This document shows, in pieces, positions 39,957-43,557 of a DNA stretch of 43,557 bases. Every line of letters begins with the position of its first letter. Within the stretch, counting starts at the first letter, position 1. The DNA is taken from the IMG/VR virus record IMGVR_UViG_3300032323_001396, positions 1 through 43,557 of that record; one strand, given 5' to 3'. A model generated the notes under the pieces. That model saw nothing but the letters and a program-made list of their open reading frames with translations. It had not been told where the DNA came from and did not search any database. The stretch is from a virus. Position numbers and translations under genes: made by a program.

Positions 39957-40589
39957 ATGAGCAAACAATTACTTGTAGAATATTCAATATTTAAACCTAC
40001 GCAATCCTTAAAAGAAGGAGTTCATGGTTCTAATGGAACTATAATGGTTGTTGGTAAATTATCGTCTGCTGATATTCCAAATGCTAACAGAAGAGTCTAT
40101 CCATTTGATATTTTAATGGAGCAATCTAAAAAATATGCTGATGGTCCTATTAGAGAACGTAGAGCATACGGTGAATTAGACCATCCAGAATCTTCTATAA
40201 TTAATTTAAAAAATGTAAGTCATAATATTGTAGATATTTGGTGGGAAGGAAAAGATCTTTATGGTAAAGTAGAAATATTACCTACACCATCTGGAGATAT
40301 TCTAAAAAAACTATTTGAAAATAATCTATCTGTAGGTATATCATCAAGAGCTATGGGATCAGTAACTCAGATAGGAGAAGGTCTAGTTCAAGTAGAAGAT
40401 GATTTAGACATTATATGTTGGGACTTTGTTTCTACTCCTTCAAACTTTGGAAGCTATATGAGACCAGAAGGAAAAGCAGGATTAAAAGAGTCAATATCTT
40501 ACGAAAAAGAAGTTGATCGATACGCAAAAGCTCACATGATGATTCGAGATTTAATCTGTTCTCAATCGGGAATTTGTTGCATAAATTAA
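39957..40589 (+). CDS. 21: Prohead protease, T4 gp21-like (210 aa)
   Basis: The catalytic residues of the phage prohead serine protease family are visible: His76 in GELDHPESS, Ser129/130 in LSVGISSRAMGS, and a downstream acidic residue in IICWDFVSTPSNFG near 151-156. The opening MSKQLLVEYS resembles the start of T4 gp21 (QLLIE), where the enzyme processes itself. T4 gp21 cleaves scaffold, capsid and internal proteins after (I/L)-x-E during head maturation. Length is close to T4 gp21 (212 aa). It is the last gene of its unit, with a hairpin terminator 16 nt after the stop, so it is not co-transcribed with scaffold and capsid. Confidence 0.93.
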   Translation: MSKQLLVEYSIFKPTQSLKEGVHGSNGTIMVVGKLSSADIPNANRRVYPFDILMEQSKKYADGPIRERRAYGELDHPESSIINLKNVSHNIVDIWWEGKDLYGKVEILPTPSGDILKKLFENNLSVGISSRAMGSVTQIGEGLVQVEDDLDIICWDFVSTPSNFGSYMRPEGKAGLKESISYEKEVDRYAKAHMMIRDLICSQSGICCIN

Positions 40590-40604
40590 TAAAAAAATAA
40601 AAAT

Positions 40605-40630
40605 ATACGCTTTTATAGCGTATTTTTTTT
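40605..40630 (+). terminator. Intrinsic terminator after gp21
   Basis: ATACGC (40605-40610) pairs with GCGTAT (40618-40623) around a 7-nt loop TTTTATA, and flanking A/T bases can lengthen the stem. The downstream side continues as a run of eight T residues to 40630. This separates the protease gene from the gp22-gp23 unit, which has its own promoter element at 40659. Confidence 0.82.
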
Positions 40631-40658
40631 GTAAAAAATTGATTTGTAGAAAAATGTA

Positions 40659-40668
40659 TATATTTATG
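40659..40668 (+). promoter_or_regulatory. Putative late promoter element TATATTTATG (gp22-gp23)
   Basis: TATATTTATG follows the gp21 terminator and lies 106 nt before the gp22 ATG, a far longer gap than at the other eight sites (4-22 nt). The resulting long leader holds the palindrome and hairpin at 40689-40744. Confidence 0.58.
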
Positions 40669-40688
40669 ATCAGATGTGCTATTTTCTA

Positions 40689-40744
40689 ATATAGCGCTAT
40701 ATACAAAATTCTAAATATTGCCTCTCTCAAATCTAATAGGCAAT
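40689..40744 (+). other. Structured leader of the gp22-gp23 unit
   Basis: Two elements stand in the leader. A perfect 14-bp palindrome ATATAGCGCTATAT covers 40689-40702. A hairpin pairs ATTGCCT (40717-40723) with AGGCAAT (40738-40744) around a 14-nt loop and ends 30 nt before the ATG. No coding signal is seen. The structure could act in RNA stability, protein binding or translation control. Confidence 0.5.
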
Positions 40745-40774
40745 TACAATCCAAAAAAACTAATTAAAAAAAGT

Positions 40775-41872
40775 ATGGAAAACATTTACCAACAAGCGGT
40801 ACTTGATGCTAAAGCTGTACGTGCTAGTGCAATGGCCAATGCAAAAGCTACAATTCAGGAAGCATTCGAACCAAAAATTAAAGCAATGTTGAAAAAACAC
40901 ATTGTAGAATCTGAAGAAGATCTAGATGAAGAATACGGCAGTAAACATGAAATGGCTTATGATGAAGCTAAAGAAATGGAAGAAGCTGAATACATGGATA
41001 CTTCAAAAATGAATGTTGCAGATGACGGCTCTTCAATGGATGACATGCCAATGGAAGAAGAAATGTTAGACGAAACTGCACTTGATGAAATCTTAGCAGA
41101 ACTAGAAGCAATGACTGAAGAAGAAGTAGAAGATGAAGAAGAGATGGAAAACGATCTTGAAGACATGAGCATACAAGAAATGTATGACGTAGGCGGACTA
41201 GAAGAAGCTGAAGAAGACGAAGAGGAAGCTGAAGAAGAAGAATCAGAAGACGAAGAGTCTGAAGAGGAAGAAGAATCAGAAGAAATGGAAGACGAAGAAT
41301 CTAATGAAGAAACTAAAGTTGTAGACATCACTCTTGGAGATCTTGTTGATGCAATTAAAGCAGCAATGGGCAGTCAATCAGCAATGTCTGACATGGAAGC
41401 TTCTGAAGATGATAGCATTTCACTTGACGAAATCTTAGCTGAATTAGATGAAGAAGAGAAAATGGAAGAAGCTGATGATTATATGGAAGAAAAGAAAAAA
41501 GACGATCATTCAATGGAAGAAGCTAAAAAAGAACTTGAAAAAGCTAAAAAAGCTATTGAAGAAATGAGAGCTGAGCTTAATGAAGTTAATCTTTTGAATG
41601 CAAAACTTCTTTACGTTAATAAAATCTTCAAATCAAAATCTCTTACAGAATCACAAAAAGTAAAAGTATTGAACGCTTTTGACAGAGCAACAAATGTTAA
41701 AGAAGTTAAAAATGTATATGCTACAATTAACGAATCAGTAACAGCAGCTCCTAAAACGCAAATAAAAGAATCTTACGGTTTTGCATCTAAGCCAACTGGA
41801 TACTCTCAAAAAACAAACACAGTAGAGTCTGATCCATTTATCGCAAGAATGCAAAAACTAGCAGGACTTTAA
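40775..41872 (+). CDS. 22: Prohead scaffold protein, T4 gp22-like (365 aa)
   Basis: ATG 40775 gives MENIYQQAVLDAKAVRASAM, a typical helical gp22 start; a TTG 57 nt upstream lies inside the leader hairpin and adds no conserved residues. The middle, about residues 50-200, is one of the most acidic stretches in the window, with long Glu/Asp runs. A Lys/Glu coiled coil (AKKELEKAKKAIEEMRAELN) follows near 250-275. The end DPFIARMQKLAGL resembles the C-terminus of gp22 proteins. T4 gp22 (269 aa) forms the inner core of the prohead and is degraded by gp21. This one is about 95 residues longer, mainly in the acidic part. It directly precedes the capsid gene (42 nt). Confidence 0.9.
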   Translation: MENIYQQAVLDAKAVRASAMANAKATIQEAFEPKIKAMLKKHIVESEEDLDEEYGSKHEMAYDEAKEMEEAEYMDTSKMNVADDGSSMDDMPMEEEMLDETALDEILAELEAMTEEEVEDEEEMENDLEDMSIQEMYDVGGLEEAEEDEEEAEEEESEDEESEEEEESEEMEDEESNEETKVVDITLGDLVDAIKAAMGSQSAMSDMEASEDDSISLDEILAELDEEEKMEEADDYMEEKKKDDHSMEEAKKELEKAKKAIEEMRAELNEVNLLNAKLLYVNKIFKSKSLTESQKVKVLNAFDRATNVKEVKNVYATINESVTAAPKTQIKESYGFASKPTGYSQKTNTVESDPFIARMQKLAGL

Positions 41873-41914
41873 TCTAAACAAAATTATAAAAACTAAAAAC
41901 AAAAAACAAACAAA

Positions 41915-43557
41915 ATGAATCTAGTAAATTCCCTTTTACAAGAATCTGCTCAGAACGCGTATACGTCGACTCTGACAGTTGCTCAACGCCTAGTTAAAAA
42001 ATGGGGCAAATCAGGTCTTTTGAAGAACTTGAACGAGCATGATGCAAGAAACATGGCAATGATTCTTGAAAACCAATCTAAGCAATTAGTAACTGAATCT
42101 TCAGCTTCTACAGGTGGTGTTAGCAATGGCGCAACTTTCCAAGCTGGTAACGGTGAACAATGGGCTGGTGTAGCTTTACCATTGGTTCGTAAGATCTTTG
42201 GTCAATTGGCTTCTAAAGAATTCGTAAGTGTTCAACCAATGAACTTACCTGCTGGTCTAGTATTCTATCTAGATTTCCAATATGGTACTACAAACCCTGA
42301 AGGTTTTACTGCTGGTAATTCTTTATATGGTAACAGAACTGGTACTAGTTTTAGTAATAGCACTGAAGGCGGTCTTTATGGCGCTGGTAAATTTGGTTAT
42401 TCTTTGAACGTATTTAGCGGATCAGGTACAGGTACTGTTACTTCTGGATCTATGTTAAATCTTGAGTTTGACACTACTTACTCTGCATCAGTTGCTGCTC
42501 AGCAAATTAAAGCAATTGCTGTACCAACATCATCAATACCTAATTTTAACACACTTGGAATTAGAGCTTTCTCTATTACATCTGGATCTACTGTAGGAAC
42601 TCAAAACACTATTGCTCAAGCTACAGCTTTAGTTGGCGGTGATATCGTATTCTATGTATCTGGTTCAAGTACTGCTATTCCTAATGGTGGAACTTATGTA
42701 ATCAACTACAACAAAGCTACTGATTTCAACAAAATGGGTGACTTTGAAGATCGTACTGTTACTCAAGGCGTGTCTGTACCTAATGCTTACTCACCATCTT
42801 CAATCGCTATCCCAGAGGTTAACGTACAAATGGTAAGTCAAACTATTTCTGCTAAAACACGTAAGTTGAAAGCACAATGGACTCCAGAATTTGCACAAGA
42901 TCTTAATGCTTACCATTCTTTGGATGCTGAAGCTGAATTGACTGGTATTCTTTCTGAGTACATCACTCTTGAAATTGATCTTGAAGTATTGGATATGTTA
43001 ATTCAATCAGCTCCAACAAGAGATTTCTGGTCTGCTAAAGTAGGTGAGCAAATCAATAGCACTGGTACTGCATTTACTTCTAACACTTCTGGTGTTTATT
43101 ACACTCAAATGAGCTGGTTCCAAACTATCGGTATTAAGCTTCAAAAATTATCTAACGTTATTCACCAGAAAACAATGCGTGGTGGTGCTAACTTTATGGT
43201 AGTTTCTCCAGCTGTTGCAACAATTCTTGAATCAATCCCAGGATTTGCAGCTGATACTGACGGTGCAGCAGATACAATGAAATATGCATTTGGTGTTCAA
43301 AAAGTAGGTGCTTTGAATAGCCGTTACAAAGTTTATAAGAATCCTTATATGACTGAGAACGTTATCTTGATGGGTTTCCGTGGTAATCAATTCTTGGAGT
43401 CTGGTGCTGTATATGCTCCTTACGTTCCATTGATCATGACTCCTCTAGTGTACGATCCAAATACATTTACACCAAGAAAAGGTATCATGACTCGTTACGC
43501 GATGACTATGGTTCGTCCAGAATTCTACGCTAACTTGTTTATATCTGATTTGCAAAT
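41915..43557 (+). CDS. 23: Major capsid protein, T4 gp23-like (3' end beyond window)
   Basis: ATG 41915 opens a frame that stays open to the window end (547 complete codons). The start MNLVNSLLQESAQNAYTSTL, the segment KIFGQLASKEFVSVQPMNLP near 98-117, and the C-terminal KYAFGVQKVGALNSRYKVYK and VYDPNTFTPRKGIMTRYAMT followed by RPEFYANLF are those of gp23. A likely maturation site is QLVTE|SSAS after Glu61, close to the T4 cleavage after residue 65. T4 gp23 has 521 aa, so little is missing at the 3' end. Codons look ordered and highly expressed compared with the neighbours (more GGT, CGT, AAC). Family call is certain. Confidence 0.97.
   Translation, partial: MNLVNSLLQESAQNAYTSTLTVAQRLVKKWGKSGLLKNLNEHDARNMAMILENQSKQLVTESSASTGGVSNGATFQAGNGEQWAGVALPLVRKIFGQLASKEFVSVQPMNLPAGLVFYLDFQYGTTNPEGFTAGNSLYGNRTGTSFSNSTEGGLYGAGKFGYSLNVFSGSGTGTVTSGSMLNLEFDTTYSASVAAQQIKAIAVPTSSIPNFNTLGIRAFSITSGSTVGTQNTIAQATALVGGDIVFYVSGSSTAIPNGGTYVINYNKATDFNKMGDFEDRTVTQGVSVPNAYSPSSIAIPEVNVQMVSQTISAKTRKLKAQWTPEFAQDLNAYHSLDAEAELTGILSEYITLEIDLEVLDMLIQSAPTRDFWSAKVGEQINSTGTAFTSNTSGVYYTQMSWFQTIGIKLQKLSNVIHQKTMRGGANFMVVSPAVATILESIPGFAADTDGAADTMKYAFGVQKVGALNSRYKVYKNPYMTENVILMGFRGNQFLESGAVYAPYVPLIMTPLVYDPNTFTPRKGIMTRYAMTMVRPEFYANLFISDLQ

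Noticed and set aside
40718-40774. Upstream TTG start for gp22
   Set aside because: It lies in the leader hairpin, and the extra 19 residues have no scaffold-like character. ATG 40775 gives the typical gp22 beginning.
40957-41331. Open frame of almost pure Ser on the minus strand
   Set aside because: It is the antisense of the Glu/Asp-rich part of gp22 (GAA/GAT codons read as TTC/ATC and TCT/TCA). The composition is a mirror of the real gene and no initiation context or promoter element is present.
1-43557. tRNA genes, CRISPR arrays, insertion sequences, integrase or attachment sites
   Set aside because: No cloverleaf-like run, spaced direct repeats, transposase or integrase motifs were seen by eye on either strand. 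This fits a lytic T4-like phage, though a tRNA scan was not possible.

Overview
The window is a strongly AT-rich, densely packed piece of a T4-like (contractile-tailed) phage genome. The diagnosis rests on recognisable homologues of T4 gp6, gp25, gp55, gp61 primase, gp47/gp46, gp17 terminase, gp20 portal, gp21 prohead protease, gp22 scaffold and gp23 major capsid protein. Start codons are preceded by A-rich leaders rather than GGAGG-type Shine-Dalgarno sequences. That habit is typical of Bacteroidota and their phages, so a Bacteroidota host is a reasonable but unproven inference. Many of the hypothetical proteins look like families I know from marine T4-like phages. No gap between genes exceeds 300 bases.

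Layout. Positions 2-688 hold the tail of one gene and an acidic hypothetical gene on the plus strand, closed by a terminator that probably works in both directions. Positions 796-17836 are a minus-strand tail and baseplate block: a GIY-YIG protein, three related structural proteins, a 1780-residue structural protein with a Cys-rich repeat insert, a DNRLRE-like protein, gp6, gp25, a large hydrophobic-helical protein, a spike-like protein and an OB-type hub protein. Positions 17854-20023, also minus strand, carry the late sigma factor gp55, a small membrane protein, an HD phosphohydrolase, a glutaredoxin and a 57-residue acidic protein. A 182-bp divergent gap leads into plus-strand replication genes (primase, then a fused gp47-gp46 nuclease/ATPase). 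Positions 24308-33421 are an accessory block: a nucleotidylyltransferase-ligase-like fusion, a HExxH metalloprotease, an endolysin, a possible holin, a cupin, and several small proteins sharing the N-terminus MIKLxxIL. From 33543 to the end comes the head block: terminase, portal, four core-like genes, protease, scaffold and capsid. The capsid gene runs off the window.

How it works together. A 10-bp element, NATATTTATA, sits in the correct orientation at nine gene-cluster starts and cuts the structural genome into transcription units. It is absent upstream of the primase/recombination genes and of gp55. I read it as this phage's late promoter, used by gp55. Head genes follow the T4 order (17, 20, core genes, 21, 22, 23), but no gp18 or gp19 lies between 17 and 20. 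A terminator and a new promoter separate gp21 from gp22-gp23.

The most notable points are the promoter element (on the coding strand it is the reverse complement of the T4 late core), a set of proteins with a shared N-terminal tag ending in a gp21-type cleavage site (candidate internal head proteins delivered with the DNA), the one-chain gp47-gp46, the nucleotidylyltransferase-ligase fusion, and a 33-bp dyad at the terminase promoter.
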